A stretch of DNA of 64,000 bases. Origin: Kingdonia uniflora (lineage: Eukaryota; Streptophyta; Magnoliopsida; Ranunculales; Circaeasteraceae). A program made the translations under genes and the position numbers. The notes under the pieces were generated by a model that had not been told where the DNA came from, did not search any database, and saw nothing but the letters and a program-made list of their open reading frames with translations. The stretch lies in assembly GCA_014058105.1 (NCBI GenBank), contig JACGCM010001684.1:124001-188000 (forward strand), in the 5' to 3' direction. The stretch's first letter is position 1; the number at the start of each line of letters is the position of its first letter. This document shows positions 11,250 through 23,900 of this stretch, one piece after another.

Positions 11250-12640
11250 ATCTATAAAAATAATAAAAGACGTTCAGAAACTTGCTAGAAAGATTGCCTC
11301 TATCAACCATTTCATTTGAAAATCTTCAGACCACTGTCGTTGGTTATTCCTATTACTCTGCGGTTGTACCATACGAGGAAAAGTTTAGCCAAATGCAAAG
11401 GTTTAATGGACATCATAATGCGAGGTAGCTTTTTAAGATCTCAATGCCTATTTGGGGAAGTTTCCTATCATGAGTACCCCAATGAGGAGCTGATTATCTA
11501 CCTCGAAGTTATAGATACTTCACTCAGCTCGATTCTTATTCGACTTGAAGAGAAAATCGAGAAGCCGGTCTACTTCATCAACAAAACCCTCACTCCAGCA
11601 GAAACGAGGTACCTTGAAATCGAGAAACTTCTTCTCACTCTTATTTATACGTCACAAAAGATCAAACACTACTTCCAAGCTCATTCAGTCAAAGTCATGA
11701 CAAACTACCCAATTTAGGAAGTTATATCCAAGAAAGAAAAATCAAGTGTGCAATAATGGTTAGACAGCTTGGAAGAACATGATACCAAGTTTGAAAAATG
11801 TCATTCCATAAAAGGTCAGGCCGTGGCCAATTTCCTCGCAGATTTTCCAGTAGAAGATCCCGAGTGAGAGGAGTACGATCCTGATCTTTCAGAGGAAGTT
11901 ACAGAAGATCTACCCCCCAAATATTTGACGAGCGAGCTGAATTGATTACAAGAAAGGGGTGAAGACTTCTTACAGATGGATCAGCAGGACCCGCAGGGTC
12001 AGGAATTAGAATCCTACTGATTACCCCTTCTAACGACAGAATTAAGAAATCAATTCGCCTAGATTTTGAGGCCTCAAGTAATGTCACTAAGTACAAAGCT
12101 CTAATTCACGGACTCGACCTCACACTCGATCTTGGGGTCCCCGAACTCTCCGTTTACACAGATTTATTACTCATCGTCCACCATTACTCTGAGCAATACA
12201 AGAAGAATGGCAAGATGATCAAATACGCAGCCCTCGTTGCAGATAGGATGAGCAAACTTGCGCAAGCAACTCTCGATTATCTTCCTAGAGGTAAAAACAG
12301 ACACACCGATTCTTTGGCATATCTAGCTATGGTTTTGGGCACAGAAGCTCGATATCTCCAGATCAAAGTGATTTCAACCCCCAGTATTGATCGCATCTTT
12401 GTATGCACGATCAACACTGGGGGCGATAAAGGGGAAGACAACGATTGGCGAAAGCCTTTCTCAGTTTATCTCGGTATCAACAATAAATGTTTAAGACCAC
12501 TTCCAAGAGATCCGAAAGAGCGCCAACAACTAATAGACAACTTGAAACATTACACCAATCAAAATAGTATCGTGTACCACCGTTTAGTCATGGGGCCTTA
12601 CCTTACGCTGTCACGCCCCAAAATCCAAATATTATAGCAT
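11250..12640 (+). pseudogene. Tat RNase H pair (two RNase H domains), interrupted at 12609
   Basis: The first RNase H-like region (11460-11720) holds YLEVIDTSLSSILIRL, KPVYFINKTLTPAETRYLEI and KLLLTLIYTSQKIKHYF, as in the RNase H that follows Gypsy RT. A second domain starts at about 11960 with LLTDGSAGPAGSGIRILL and continues with FEASSNVTKYKALIHGLDL, LSVYTDLLLIVHHYS and YLPRGKNRHTDSLAYLA. This second, archaeal-type RNase H is known as a hallmark of the Tat lineage. The frame is cut by the chromovirus LTR at 12609, within ..MGPYL. The polyprotein resumes at 18883 (KCLSKQKADE) on the far side. Confidence 0.8.
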
Positions 12641-12783
12641 ATCTAAAACAATGTCATCCAGGGCGTGCAGGTTGGGGAATCCAAAGATTCGCCCCCACAA
12701 ATAACCTTGCTAATAGGAAATAGCTTAGTCATTCACTTTAGCAATATCATCAGAGTAAAAAGAATAAATAGCGCATAAGCAAA

Positions 12784-12786
<3 letters not shown>

Positions 12787-12827
<41 letters not shown>
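12787..12827. repeat. (TA)n microsatellite in the chromovirus LTR
   Basis: An uninterrupted TA dinucleotide run of about 20 units, flanked by AAAAGA and TCAACTG. It lies near the 3' end of the LTR in element sense. Confidence 0.95.
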
Positions 12828-12829
<2 letters not shown>

Positions 12830-14577
12830 ACTGAAAATATATATACCACATCTCGATAATATGCAGCGACAAAAGCTAAAATCTCATACAAGAGTAACTA
12901 TACAGGGAAAATCTACAGCGGCAAACTAGCTCCAAACAGCTAGAGCCCTCAGCAACATAAGCTACTTTGCCTCTGAAAGGGGGAAAATACGAGAGTGGGC
13001 AAAACCACAGCTCACTAATAGCCCAACAAGCTAAAATAACCTACTAATAAAACTAGTACAGAGATAAGAGGGAGAGGTGAATGAGATAAGGAATATTGAA
13101 GGTACAGTAATATATATAAGAGAAGGATAGAGAAGAGAAGTTATGATTTGAGGAGGGGATTATGATATAGATAAGATGATATGATGGAATGTTAATGATA
13201 TGACATAATATGATGATACTATAGTACTAATATTGAATGATTTGATGCTCTAATACGTGTACACAATCATATTATAAATTGGTTGAGCAACCGCTAAGCA
13301 TGATTACCTTAAAAAGATCTTTAGTGGATACAAAGGGTACGATTTTCTGTTCAAGCTCGACCATTCTAGAGGATATTACCACTTGATCAGAGTGTTACGG
13401 GCTTCTCAACCCACGGAGCCAACGTCCGAACTTTATTTACATTCCGAGGAATTTCAACCTCACGGAGGATAAGACCGGTACCTGAGGAACAGTCTCATAC
13501 CATCCCACTCTCCCGAATGGGTGAATAGGTATGATAGTACCTACCGCCAATGACTCACCTACTATTTTAGCATGATATAGGAATCCTAGTAACCTCTCGA
13601 GGATCAGCCGATATAGAGTTGGTTTATGTATCCGATCCCAATAAGTTTTTAAAAGATTTTTATATGATCTATAGATGCAACAGATCCATAAGAGATCAAA
13701 GCACAACAGCCGATCACACGGCACACACACATAGGATAACCACCTGTATAAGAGATTGGCAAACAATCCTACTAACCCAGATAAACAGCGACTCAATCAC
13801 ACCATCTAAACATAGATGAAACAGTAACTTAACCATCACAACATCAAACCACAAATGAACAGTGACTAATTAACCAGTCACACATCAAAACACATTAGTC
13901 TATAAAAGATTGAAATAGTAATCAAGGACAAGGCCACGAGAACCACACGAATGCCCAACTTCCTAAGATACAAAGGGAACACCACTCGACATGCCTAAAG
14001 ATTAGGAAAAGATGCACTGAAATTGTAACTACTGAATAATGCAATATGGACTATGACTATATCACAAGCACCTCTTTATCCTGACTAACATTCTAAATCA
14101 ACACTGATTAAATTAGTAAAGGAATTTAGCAAAGAAGGGAAACTCGCCTGATAAAGAACAAACCGTAACCCAACAATCGATAGGGTAGCCTAACCTCAAC
14201 ACCACAGGTACAACAACTAAACCAACACAATCAAATACCTGCACCACCACAACTCCACAATCTCAACAATAACCCCAAATCACTAAATCCTAAAACAACC
14301 CAACCAATCAAAACAACAATCACAAGGAAGAGGAATAGGGAAATACTCACCGAATGAAAGTGCGACTGAGCTTGGCAAGAAAAATGCGACGAATTGGCAA
14401 GCAATGGAAGAGGGGATTCCAATTGGGAGAGTGAGTAAGAAAGAGAAAGTGTTGAATAAGAGAATGAGATGGATGGGAGAGTATAAAACCTAAAAGACCA
14501 ACACTCATCTCGAGAAAAAGATCAACGGCCAAGAATTACGAGAAAAGACCGAAACTGGCCGTCAAAACATGCCTCTA

Positions 14578-14807
14578 TTCGAACATAATACATTTCTATT
14601 CGAACAAAACAAGACAGGTAGAAGTCTATTCGAACAGGAAAGGTGTTGTTGGAATAAAATGAAGCAGATAGAGGTCTATTCGAACTGGAATAAGTCTGTT
14701 CAAATTTAAAGTAGCAGGAAGAAACATATTCGAACAGAAACAAGTTTGTTCGAATACGACTGAATAGAAAGAAACATATTCGAACAAAAACAAGTCTGTT
14801 CGAATAG
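14578..14807. repeat. Array of TTCGAA-type motifs in the chromovirus LTR
   Basis: About nine copies of (A/T)TTCGAAC or its reverse TGTTCGAAT occur in 230 bp, spaced roughly 20-35 bases apart (for example at 14578, 14603, 14628 and 14799). The corresponding part of the other family copy (62147-62360) carries eight TTCGAACGA-like motifs, so the array is conserved in place although the spacers differ. Confidence 0.8.
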
Positions 14808-15250
14808 AACTGGCCAAAACTGATAAAAACATAGAAAACCAAAAAGATTCTCTCGAGCGAAAACTGATGAAAACCCAAAGGAAAATCCTCAGATCCCTCC
14901 CGGATCACACACCACACCACTACAACAACAACACAACACCAAGCCAACCATAGGCTCCCAAAACCTCAACTCAACCTCCTCCGCCTAATAACCACCGAAA
15001 CCACTGAAGTACAGAAAATGAAGAAAGAAGAACTTAAAGCCCTGATAATGCAATATGATGTAGATGCATGATGAATGGTAATGTATGTGGATGCATGATG
15101 AATAAAATAAAATGATAATAGATAAATAAGAATAAAAAAAATCGGGACACTACATTCTACCTTCCAAAAAAGAAATTTCGCCCCGAAATTCCACATACCC
15201 CAACCAGAGAATAAATGAGGGTAACAATCTCTCACATCCGCCTCTAACTC

Positions 15251-15688
15251 TCAAGAAGCCTCACTATGATCATGGTGACTCCACTGAACCTTCATAAAAT
15301 GAATAACCTTACTTCGCAGAACCTTATCCTCTCGGTCTAAAATACATACCGGATGCTCCATATACGAGGCATCTTCCTGAACCTCTAGGGGTTCCCAATC
15401 AATCACATGAGTAGGATCCCGTTCATACTTCCTGAGCATAGAAACATAAAACACATTATGAACTCGATCCAGCTGCGGCGGGAATGCCAAATGGTAAGCC
15501 AAATCTCCAACTCTGGCAAGAATCTCAAAAGGTCCAATGAATCTCAGAGCCAACTTCCCCTTCTTACTGAAACGCATCATGCCCTTCATCGGAGAAACCT
15601 TCAGTAAAATGTGATCACCAATCTCGAACTCTAACAGTCTCCTGCGAATGTTTGCATAGCTCTTCTGTAAACTTTGTGTTGTACGCAA
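15251..15688 (-). pseudogene. Chromovirus integrase C-terminus with chromodomain-like tail
   Basis: This continues the integrase in another frame after a single-base slip near 15705-15715. It reads RTTQSLQKSYANIRRR, FEIGDHILLKVSPMKGMMRF, LALRFIGPFEILARVGDLAY, then VFYVSMLRKYERDPTHVI (the integrase C-terminal GPF/Y module). The tail CILDREDKVLRSKVIHFMKV with QWSHH is the start of a chromodomain-like segment. It stops at SEAS*, before the usual ATWE-type end. In chromoviruses this tail is thought to guide integration to particular chromatin. Confidence 0.8.
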
Positions 15689-16584
15689 TCGATCCCTAAT
15701 AATAGAAATAGCCTCGTGGTCTCACGAACCAAATCTAGCCCTAGTAAACTCTGCTCACCAACCTCTGCCCAATACAGCGGTGATCTGCAAGGTCTACCAT
15801 ACAAAGCCTCAAAAGGTACCATCCCAATGCTTGACTGGAAATTGTTATTATATGTAAACTCTGTCCACGGTAAATGTTCATCCCAACTGCCCTTGAAGTC
15901 CAACACACAAGCTCGAAGCATGTCCTCAAGAATCTGGCAAACTCTCCCCGTCTGACCATCGGTCTGTGGGTATAACATTGTGCTAAAACCCAGTCTAGTG
16001 TCCATAGCTTGCTGAAAACTCTTCCAAAAATTGCCGGTAAACCTATCATCTCGATCTGATACTATAGACACAGGTACTCCATGCAACCTTACTATCTCTT
16101 TCACGTACAACCTGCTTAACTCCTCAAGGGTCAAAGTCTTGTAAACTGGAATAAAATGAGCTGACTTGGTCAATCGGTCAACAATTTCCCAAATCGAATC
16201 ATGATTTCTCTTTGTCCTCAGCAATCCCGAAATGAAATCCATAGTCACATGTTCCCACTTCCACTCTAGAATATGCAAAGGTTTAAGTTGCCCCGCTGGT
16301 TTTTGGTGCTCGTCTTTCACCTGCTGACATGTAAGACATTTGGAAATGAACTCGGCTATCTCTCGCTTCATGTTGTCCCACCAATAATGCCTCTTCAAGT
16401 CCTGGTACATCATGGTACTGCCTAGATGAATAGTATACCTAGATCCATAAGCCTCATTCATAATCTCACACTTTAATGTCTCTGAATCTGGAATGCATAG
16501 TCTTCCCCTGAATCTGATACTACTATCTGAACTAACTATCCAATCTGGTCTGCTATCATCTAAAGCCCAAGACTGTAACTTCAT
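15631..16584 (-). pseudogene. Chromovirus integrase
   Basis: The zinc-binding HHCC region ends with KREIAEFISKCLTCQQVK. The catalytic core shows the first Asp in HVTMDFISGL and the second in VSIVSDRDDRF. The DDE glutamate block normally reads DGQSER.., but here it is TDGQTGRVCQILEDMLRA, so the catalytic Glu is replaced by Gly. FEALYGRPCRSPLYWAEVGE follows. The frame is lost after LVRETTR, where a one-base deletion changes the reading; the remaining integrase is at 15688-15251. The stop-free 317-codon length suggests a fairly young copy, yet the active site is dead. Confidence 0.88.
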
Positions 16585-16634
16585 ATCCTACTGCAGAATT
16601 TCTACAATCCGAGAAATCAAAGACAGTTGAACTT

Positions 16635-18173
16635 TCAAATTATCAATAAATAACCTGTACCATGTGAAAATAAACTTAGCCCCGAATCTGTTATATCGCG
16701 AAGTAGCGACCATTTACGAATCATAAGACGAGCAAGAAATCCCCTAGGCAAGCAGCTCAAAGCATCAGCCACCACATTTGCCTTCCCTAGGTGATAGTAC
16801 AAGTCAACATCATAATCTTTTAGGAATTCCATCCATCTGCGCTGCCTTATATTCAACTCTTTCTGCGAGAAAAGGTACCTAAAACTTTTGTGATCCGAGA
16901 AGAGCTTGAACCTCTCCCCGTAAAGATAATGCCGCCAAATCATCAAAGCAAACACCACAGCCGCCAACTCAAGGTCATGAGTCGGATAGTTTCTCTCGTG
17001 CACCTTAAGTTGTCTAGAAGCATAAGCAACAGCCTTTCCTTCCTGCATCAATACACAACCAAGTCCGCTGAGTGACACATCGCTGTAAACCATATATCTC
17101 TGCCCGCTGGAAGGAACAATAAGAACTGGAGCTGTAGTCAACCTCTTCTTTAACTCTGCGAATGCCAAATCACACTTATCATCCCAAACAAATTTAACAT
17201 CTTTTTGTATCAAACGAGTCAACGGAGCTGCAAACCGAGAAAATCTCACGATAAATCTACGATAATACCAAGCTAAACCCAGAAAACTACGTATCTCCGT
17301 AACATTAGTCGACTGAACCCAATCTGTAACGGCCTCAACCTTAGAAGGATTTAATGTAATGCTATCCTTGAATACAACGTGCCCTAGAAATTTTACCTCT
17401 CTCTGCCAAAAGTTACACTTCTTAAATTTTGCAAACAACTCATTCTCCCTCAAGGTCAGCAAAGCAATCTTCAAGTGTTCCTCATGCTCAGCCTCGATCT
17501 TTGAATAAATAAGAATGACATCAACAAACGCAATAATGAACCGGTCTAGATCAGGACGAAAAACTTTATTCATCAAATCCATAAAAATCGCAGGAGCATT
17601 CGTCAATCCAAAAGGCATAACCTGAAACTCGTAGTGCCCACAACGTATCCTGAACACCGTCTTAGAAATGTCCTCCTTCTTGATTCTCAGCTGATGGTAA
17701 CCCGTTCTTAGATCAATCTTCGAAAAGAACTGAGCTCCTCAAAGCTGGTCAAACAAGTCCTCGATCCCAGGTAAGGGATACTTATTCTTGATCGTGACTT
17801 TGTTCAACTCGCGATAGTCAACATAAAGACGCATAGACTTGTCCTTCTTCTTAGCAAATAATACTGGAGCTCCCCATGGTGAAGTACTCGGCCAGATAAA
17901 CTTCTGATCCATCAACTCAGGTATCTGGTCATATAATTCCTTCATCTCAATTAATGCCATACGATAAGGAGCCTTAGAAATCGGAGTTGAACTAGGTAAA
18001 AGATCTATACCAAAATCAATCTCTCTCGCCGGTGGCAAACCGGGTATCTTTTGGAATACATCCGAAAAGTCATACATAATCGGAATAGAACTAACATCGA
18101 CACCAGAGGATCCTAACTCTAAGAATGCCAACAAGCCGTTTCCTGACCACACAGGTTCCGAACTAGAAAACAC
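16635..18173 (-). pseudogene. Chromovirus reverse transcriptase and RNase H
   Basis: The RT start is at about 18020 ([16 protein letters not shown]), then [20 protein letters not shown], a TGA stop after EDLFDQL at 17739, and then the same frame continues ([17 protein letters not shown]..). [24 protein letters not shown] text follows as [20 protein letters not shown]. The polymerase motif is [10 protein letters not shown]: the canonical xxDD has lost its second Asp, so polymerase activity is not expected. RNase H follows with [18 protein letters not shown] (first Asp retained), [20 protein letters not shown] and [11 protein letters not shown]. It ends in a frame break before the integrase. 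Confidence 0.9.
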
Positions 18174-18277
18174 GAATCGCTTCTCCCTAGAGATATAGAA
18201 AGTAGCCGACGTTCAAAACAGTCTAAAGTAACACGATGCATAGACAACCAATCCATACTCAGGATAATGTCAAACTC

Positions 18278-18780
18278 TTATATCGGTAGTACTAACAAGT
18301 CTGCTAAAAGAATGTGACCACAAGCAACTATCGGGCAATCCTTACAAATACAAGAAATTGATACTGAAGTATCGAGCGATGTACCCATAGAAATCTCATC
18401 TAGTAACAAAGAAGACTCGAAACTAATAGAACAAAGAAAAATGTATGATATGAATGAATGTGATGCACTTGAATCAAAAAGAACTCTAGCGGGTGAATAA
18501 GAAATATGAATCGTACCTTCTACCACAGGTGGAGCAACGCGAGCACCTCGCCTCCCAATTGCGTACATCTTGCCCTGCCCATGACCCTGACCCTGGCCCT
18601 ACTGCTGACTCGTATATTGTTATCTCTGCCCACCCGGAGGACCTGAAACAATCTGCCTGCTCTGTGGGCCCTGAAACTATCTCTGCCAAAACTGCTGAAT
18701 CTGCTGTGGTCGCGGCTGGTGACCAACGGGACCCTAAAACTGTTGCAATAAATGTGGACCCCAGTCTGGTTTAGGACAAA
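18278..18780 (-). pseudogene. Chromovirus protease and residual gag end
   Basis: At 18700-18775, FCPKPDWGPHLLQQF is the residue of the gag end near the zinc knuckle, and a Gln/Gly-rich stretch follows. The protease text is VEGTIHISYSPARVLFDSSA and SHSFIS. The catalytic motif should be D-S/P-G-A; here it is DSSA, so the glycine is lost. The upstream part of gag is absent because a deletion joins this point to the LTR stub at 18790. Confidence 0.75.
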
Positions 18781-18789
18781 ATTTCTTAA

Positions 18790-18880
18790 CATGATGAATG
18801 GTAATGTATGTGGATGCATGATGAATAAAATAAAATGATAATAGATAAATAAGAATAAATAAAATATTTGGGACACTACA
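18790..18880 (-). repeat. 91-bp stub of the chromovirus 5' LTR
   Basis: It matches the first bases, in element sense, of the 2.5-kb LTR (15154 back to about 15063) nearly base for base, including CATGATGAATGGTAATGTAT and the end GGGACACTACA. The rest of this LTR, the primer site and most of gag are deleted. Confidence 0.85.
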
Positions 18881-18882
18881 TA

Positions 18883-20115
18883 AGTGCCTCTCCAAACAGA
18901 AAGCAGACGAGATGCTCTGCGATTTATATGAAGGGACTTGTGGCCCTCACGCCGCAGGTCGATCACTAGCAAACAGGGCCATTACAGAAGGAGTATTCTG
19001 GCCTGGCATGCGCAAGCAAGCAGAAGAGTACTCATGCAAATGTGAAGCATGTCAGCGACATGGAAAGATGATAAGCGCCCCTGCACTCGAACTCCATGCA
19101 AGCAAGGTGTTTTGGCAATTTAAAAGATGGACACTTGATCTCGTTGGTAAATTTCCTAATTCTCCAGGTAACCGCCGCCACCTCCTCATAGCAACCGATT
19201 ATCTTACAAAATAGGTAGAAGCAGTCCCACTCTATCGAACTAGAGAAGAAGATGTCATCTTTTTTATCTGTGAACATATCATCACTCGGTTTGGGTACCC
19301 CCACCTAATTGGTATTGATAATGGGCCCCAAATTGTTGGAGAAAAGGCCACAGCTTTCCTCAACTAACATGATATCATTCACTCACCATCCAATCCCTAC
19401 TACCCTCAAGGTAATGGCCAAGCCAAAATCACCAACAAAACTATCATAGATAGGCTCAAAAAAAGGCTATACTTTAAGAAAAAGGGAATTGGGTTCGCAA
19501 ACTCCCTCATGTCTTATGGGCATATCACACCACTCCATGATAGTCGACGGGCTGCACTCTATTCCTCTTTACCTATAGCACTGAGGTTGTCATTCCTTCT
19601 TAACATCATCACCCAGTCAAAGATCAGGAGCTAACTGACGAGGAAAATGAGTTCGAATTGACCTACAACCTCAATTGTATCAACGAAACCAGAGAATGCT
19701 CAATCGCTAACCAAGGTCGATATCATCATATGCTAGCTAGTTCGTACAACAAACGAGTCAGAAGCAGTACTTTCAAAATCAATGATCTCGTCCTCAGAGA
19801 AATACCTTTTTCTTTCTTTTTCTTTTTTTTTGCAAGGAAAGCCAGTTTTATATAGGGATCCGTAACCCTGAGTTTCCAACCCCATGAAGTTTCTAACCCA
19901 CGACCTCTCTCTAGGTGGAGAGGTACAACCACTCCTCACAGAAATACCTCAACACCTCAAAGAGTCTCATACTGGGAAACAAGCAGACAATTGGGAGGGT
20001 CCATTCCTTATCACAGGTCTCTCAGGCCTAGGATCATATTACCTCATGGCAGAAAAGGGTGTCCACGCCTCGAGTCCTTGGAACACTAGGCGACTGAAAC
20101 GGTATTATCGTTAGG
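18883..20115 (+). pseudogene. Tat integrase, split by a SINE
   Basis: The zinc domain is clear: DLYEGTCGPHAAGRSLANRA, ITEGVFWPGMRKQAEEYSCK and CEACQRHGK. The core follows with WTLDLVGKFP (first Asp), a stop after IATDYLTK, GYPHLIGIDNGPQIVG (second Asp), and [18 protein letters not shown], where the catalytic Glu of GQxE is replaced by Lys. The C-terminal part is interrupted at 19808-19932 by a SINE. It resumes at 19933: EIPQHLKESHTGKQADNWEG, then PFLITGL and NTRRLKRYYR* at 20115. Removing the SINE and one target copy restores LVLREIPQHLK. Confidence 0.85.
19808..19932 (-). mobile_element. tRNA-type SINE (5'-truncated), inserted in the Tat integrase
   Basis: The 125-bp body lies between direct repeats TCCTCASAGAAATACCT (19791-19807 and 19933-19949; 17 bp, one mismatch). 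In SINE sense (minus strand) it ends in a CTTGC plus A-rich tail, seen as the T-run at 19808-19830. It contains the TATAAAACTGGC and GGATCCCTATATAAAAC blocks also present in the copy at 58199-58344. The polymerase III B-box, GGTTCGAAACC in the other copy, is mutated here (GGTTAGAAACT). The 5' end with the A-box is missing. Confidence 0.8.
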
Positions 20116-20249
20116 TCCCTCACTACTCTATTTCAGTTTCCCATTTTTCATTCCAAAAGTGAGATTTGTATCTCCATCAAATGTACATCCTTTTTCTAAA
20201 ATCAATGAAACTTACAAGTTTCTTCATACAGTTCTCTACTTTGTAGACA

Positions 20250-20940
20250 ATACATAGATTAAAGCATAGATAATACTAGCTTTCAATCGACATCATACCA
20301 GCTAAATTAAGAATACACTTGGTTTGGCTGACTCTACTAAATCTCCTGTGACTAGAGCAAGGTAGCACTTGTTTATAATCAATAGACTCTACCAAATATA
20401 AGATAAAGCAAAGGTAATACAAGCTTTCATCTCTTTTAATATGTCTGCGACATCATACCAGTTAAATCAAGAATACACTTGGTTTGGCTGACTCTACTAA
20501 ATCTCCTGCAGGTAGAACAAGTTAGAACTTGTTTTCACTCAAAGGACTCTAACAGACATAAGATAAAGCAAAGGTAAAACTAGCTTTTAGCTCTTTCAAT
20601 ATGTCGGCAACATTCTATCGGTTTGCTCAAGGTTACGCTTGATCGACTGACTCTACTAAATCTTTTGCGATTAGAGCAAGGTAGAACTTGTTTTCAATCA
20701 AAGGACTCTACAAGACATAAGATAAAGCAAGGGTAAAACTAGTTTTCATCTCTTTCAATATGTCTGCGACATTCTATCGGTTTGGTCAAGGTTACGCTTG
20801 ATCGACTGACTCTACTCAACTCCTAGATTAAAACAAAGGTGATACTTGTTTTTAATCGAAAAGATCAACCAGACATAAGATAAAGCAAAGGTCAAACTAG
20901 CTTTCATCTCTCAGCATGTCTGCGATACATTATTTCTTTT
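20250..20940 (+). repeat. ~160-bp tandem repeat, about four units, in the Tat element
   Basis: Diagnostic blocks recur at about 159-160 base steps. ACTCTACTAA or close variants occur at 20331, 20491, 20650 and 20809, each followed by an ACTTGTTT..AATC segment, ACATAAGATAAAGCAAAGGT and TATGTCTGCGACAT. The array sits between the integrase stop and the antisense ORF region. No coding potential is seen. Confidence 0.85.
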
Positions 20941-20946
20941 TTAGGT

Positions 20947-23900
20947 TTATATACAACCACTGCAATACAGCTTTATCTGTTGTGGGATGTGAGTTTTGCT
21001 TACCCCTATAATAGAAGGTCGACTAGCCATGAATTCTCGAGCTCGAGTAGTTATAACAATCCTGCCCTCCTCTATCAACTCAGCAGTTCGAGGGCCCAGA
21101 TCTGTTCCCATAGAGCTAGTATAATCTCCTTGATCTATATCAACCGTGCAGAAACATTCCCTTTTTGACATACAGTCAAAGAAGGTATCTCTCTCTAACT
21201 CAATTATTTTAACTTCTTCTACAAAATAAGCAATCACAGACCTCAGCAAGTCTAAATGCAAGACCTGAGTTACAACTGGGTGGGACCAAGCCGTCCTCAC
21301 CCTCTAAAGGCAATCTTCTAACCTTTTGTACTTAACCTTTTGACTCTCTATTTCTCTGTCTGCCAAATCTGTAAAGGCAATGTTCTCTGCATATTTTTTG
21401 TCAGCTTTTACTGATTCAGCTCTATTAGTCACCTCCAATTCAACAACTTGAGCACGAAGTGTCTCAATCTCATTCTTCAGTTCATCCACCTCTAGCATTT
21501 TCTTTAATAATTCCACTTTGTCCCTTATCACAATCTTCTTCGATTTGATAACACTCTCTAACTCTCATTCCCTGGTAAGAGCGACGTCCAATTTTTTCTC
21601 ACACGCCTATAATTGTTCTACCCCTTTTCGCACATACCCTTGAATCTGAGCAACATCCCCTCCAACTCCCTTATTTTAGTTGATAAGCTAACAATATCGC
21701 CTTGAACAAGAGAGACTCTACCATCATCTTTTATCCCCTTCAAGTGCTCCCCAACCTCAGCATTTCTACTACGCAAGTTGACCTAACCCAATTCGGCCTT
21801 CAGGTGTGCCACCCTTTTATTCAACTCATTACATCTTCGTTGAACTATCCGAAATTCCATATCTTTTGCAGTAAAAGCTGCAGTCAGTTGCTCAGATGCC
21901 AATTCAGACGCAGTTAGATTGCCTCAAGCTCCATTTATGTCATTATCTTTATCAGCTAGTTTCTTCTTCAATCGCCCTAGTTCGCTCTTGTTATTCACCA
22001 AATCAGTTCGAATGCGCTCTTGATTATTCCTTTCTTTAGACAGATCATTTCTTAAACCACCCACCGGCCGATTTAAATTTTCCTTCGATCCTTCAAACGC
22101 CTGTATATGGCAACGGGCCATGTTTGCCTCCTTGCTCTTTTCCAGTAGTGCGTCATTCTGGTTTTTTAGTTGCGCTGCATGTTCTTTTAACTCCTCAAAC
22201 TCCTTTTTCCCTTTCTGAATTTTGGCATCCTTCTCATCGATTTGCCGAGTTAGGTTGACGACTGTCTACGTTGCCTCGACGAGCTTGAAGTGCACCTTCA
22301 CATGTTGGTCTTCCCTATCCTCACTTACCTCTCATCCTATCAAACTCCCTTACAAACTCATGATTACATTGGAGAGCTTCATCTTCGCATAGGCAAGCTG
22401 ACTCCAATTCGACATGCACATTACAAATACATTATATCAGTTCGATTTAGAACAACCATCACTACATTTCTCATTTTCTAATGAGATATCTATTTTATGA
22501 CATTGACTATGTAAAGCTACTTCTACACTTAAGGTCAAAGTATAATTTCAGATGGATGTTCCATAACATATATTCGTAAATCTAAGGTACGCATTCTCTA
22601 TACGCGGGTATGCCAAAATCTAAATTCTTTTATGCCTAACACCACTCCAGTGTCGTTCGCCCCTAGATCAGTAATGTGTTGTTGATTTGTCTCTACATTA
22701 TATTCATTACTTTGTAGCTCTATACTAATTAAGCATACGAATCCAAATTACTTGCTCTATTCTAACCTGCAGCTCCACTTGCGAAGATAGCAGGGACACT
22801 GAGGTCTTTCTCTCCTTAGCAAGCACAACCTCTAAGTTTTTTATTCTGAGGCGTATGTCCTTAAGTTCCTACAGTAAGGTTTACAAAAAGCGACTTAGCT
22901 TACAGAATTCTATACAAAATATGTCCAACCAGTTTACAAACATCCCAAAATATTCATACAATCATAGTACAATCACACTATCCTACCTTGTCAGCTTCAG
23001 TCTCCGGGCATCCAATGCCATCTCCATGGTTATTCTTTGTCATCTGAGGAGACACACCATCCAGCCCATCAACCACCCCAGCAGCATCACCTTCAAACTC
23101 TTCAACTTCCTCTGCATAGGTGTCGACCCTAATGGCATCCACCTACTCTTCAAATTATCCTTTGGACATAAGGTGACGCCCCAGCCTGTCACGCTCAGCT
23201 CCCACCTCCTCCAAGTCCACTCCCACCTTTGCTTGCAGCCTGTTAATCTCAATAACTTGGGAAGCCTTCAGAGCCTCCAGCCGCTTCCCCTCCTTGCTCA
23301 AATCATTTTCCAATCGCGCTACGTTCCTTTTGAGCTCGATCGTCTTCCTCTTCAGCTTAGCTCTCTCCTCCTCGACCTTGAGGCATATTCCCTTCATCAA
23401 TCGAGCAGCCTGCAAAATAACGAATTGACCTTATTGATTAGCTCGAATCATAATACAAAATCCATCATAATTTACTTAGACATATGAGCCTACCATTTTG
23501 CTCATCTCCCCCTCTCCACGGAAAGCTGCCAACCTGGCCTTTTCCGCCATCTCTTTCCAATCATCCTCCCCGACATGACGATTTTTAACGACCTTCTCAC
23601 CAGATACTTCAGAAGATTCAACCCTTCTCTTTTTTGCCTGTTCTACAGCTGTACCACATCCCGAGGTTCCAGCAATAGCAACACGCTTCAATGGTTGCCT
23701 TTTAGGGAACGTTCGAGCTAATTTGCTCAACGTAATGGACTCAGGTAATCCTTTGTCCATTCCAGGGGTCTTCAGCAAGCTAACTTGCTTTTCTCTATTT
23801 GTCCATTTCTTTTTGCTGCTGTTAGTGCTCGTCATCAGCCTTGTCGACTGAGATTTCAAAACTTTTTCAACTCTACTGTTAATATGCTTCTTCCTGCTAA

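Larger units (their letters stand above)
12609..15154 (-). repeat. 3' LTR of the chromovirus (2,546 bp)
   Basis: In element sense it runs from 15154 to 12609. It aligns with 61805-64000 over its whole visible length: the start TGTAGTGTCCCG, the TTCGAA array, AATCCCCTCTTCC, a splice-donor-like GGTGAGTA, and the segment near 12960-13010 (CCCACTCTCGTATTTTCCCC in element sense). A (TA)n run lies at 12787-12827. The minus-strand ORFs within it (14231-14947, 13437-13796) are LTR by-products without domains. Confidence 0.85.
12609..18880 (-). mobile_element. Chromovirus-type Gypsy retrotransposon, minus strand, nested in the Tat element
   Basis: Read on the minus strand, the order is a stub of the 5' LTR (18880-18790), protease, RT-RNase H, integrase with chromodomain-like tail, purine tract, and a complete 2.5-kb 3' LTR (15154-12609). 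LTR ends are TGTAGTGTCCC..GGGGCGTGACA in element sense. The flanks TACGC (12604-12608) and TAAGT (18881-18885) look like a diverged target duplication: using TAAGT for both restores the Tat frame as GPYL-KCLSKQK. The primer site, most of gag and about 2.45 kb of the 5' LTR are gone. RT, protease and integrase active sites are all mutated. A second copy of the family starts at 61805. Confidence 0.88.

Noticed and set aside
14522..14947. Minus-strand ORF rich in Phe, Arg, Ser and Val (FVRICFFLFSRIRT)
   Set aside because: It is a translation of the TTCGAA motif array in the chromovirus LTR, with no start context or domain.
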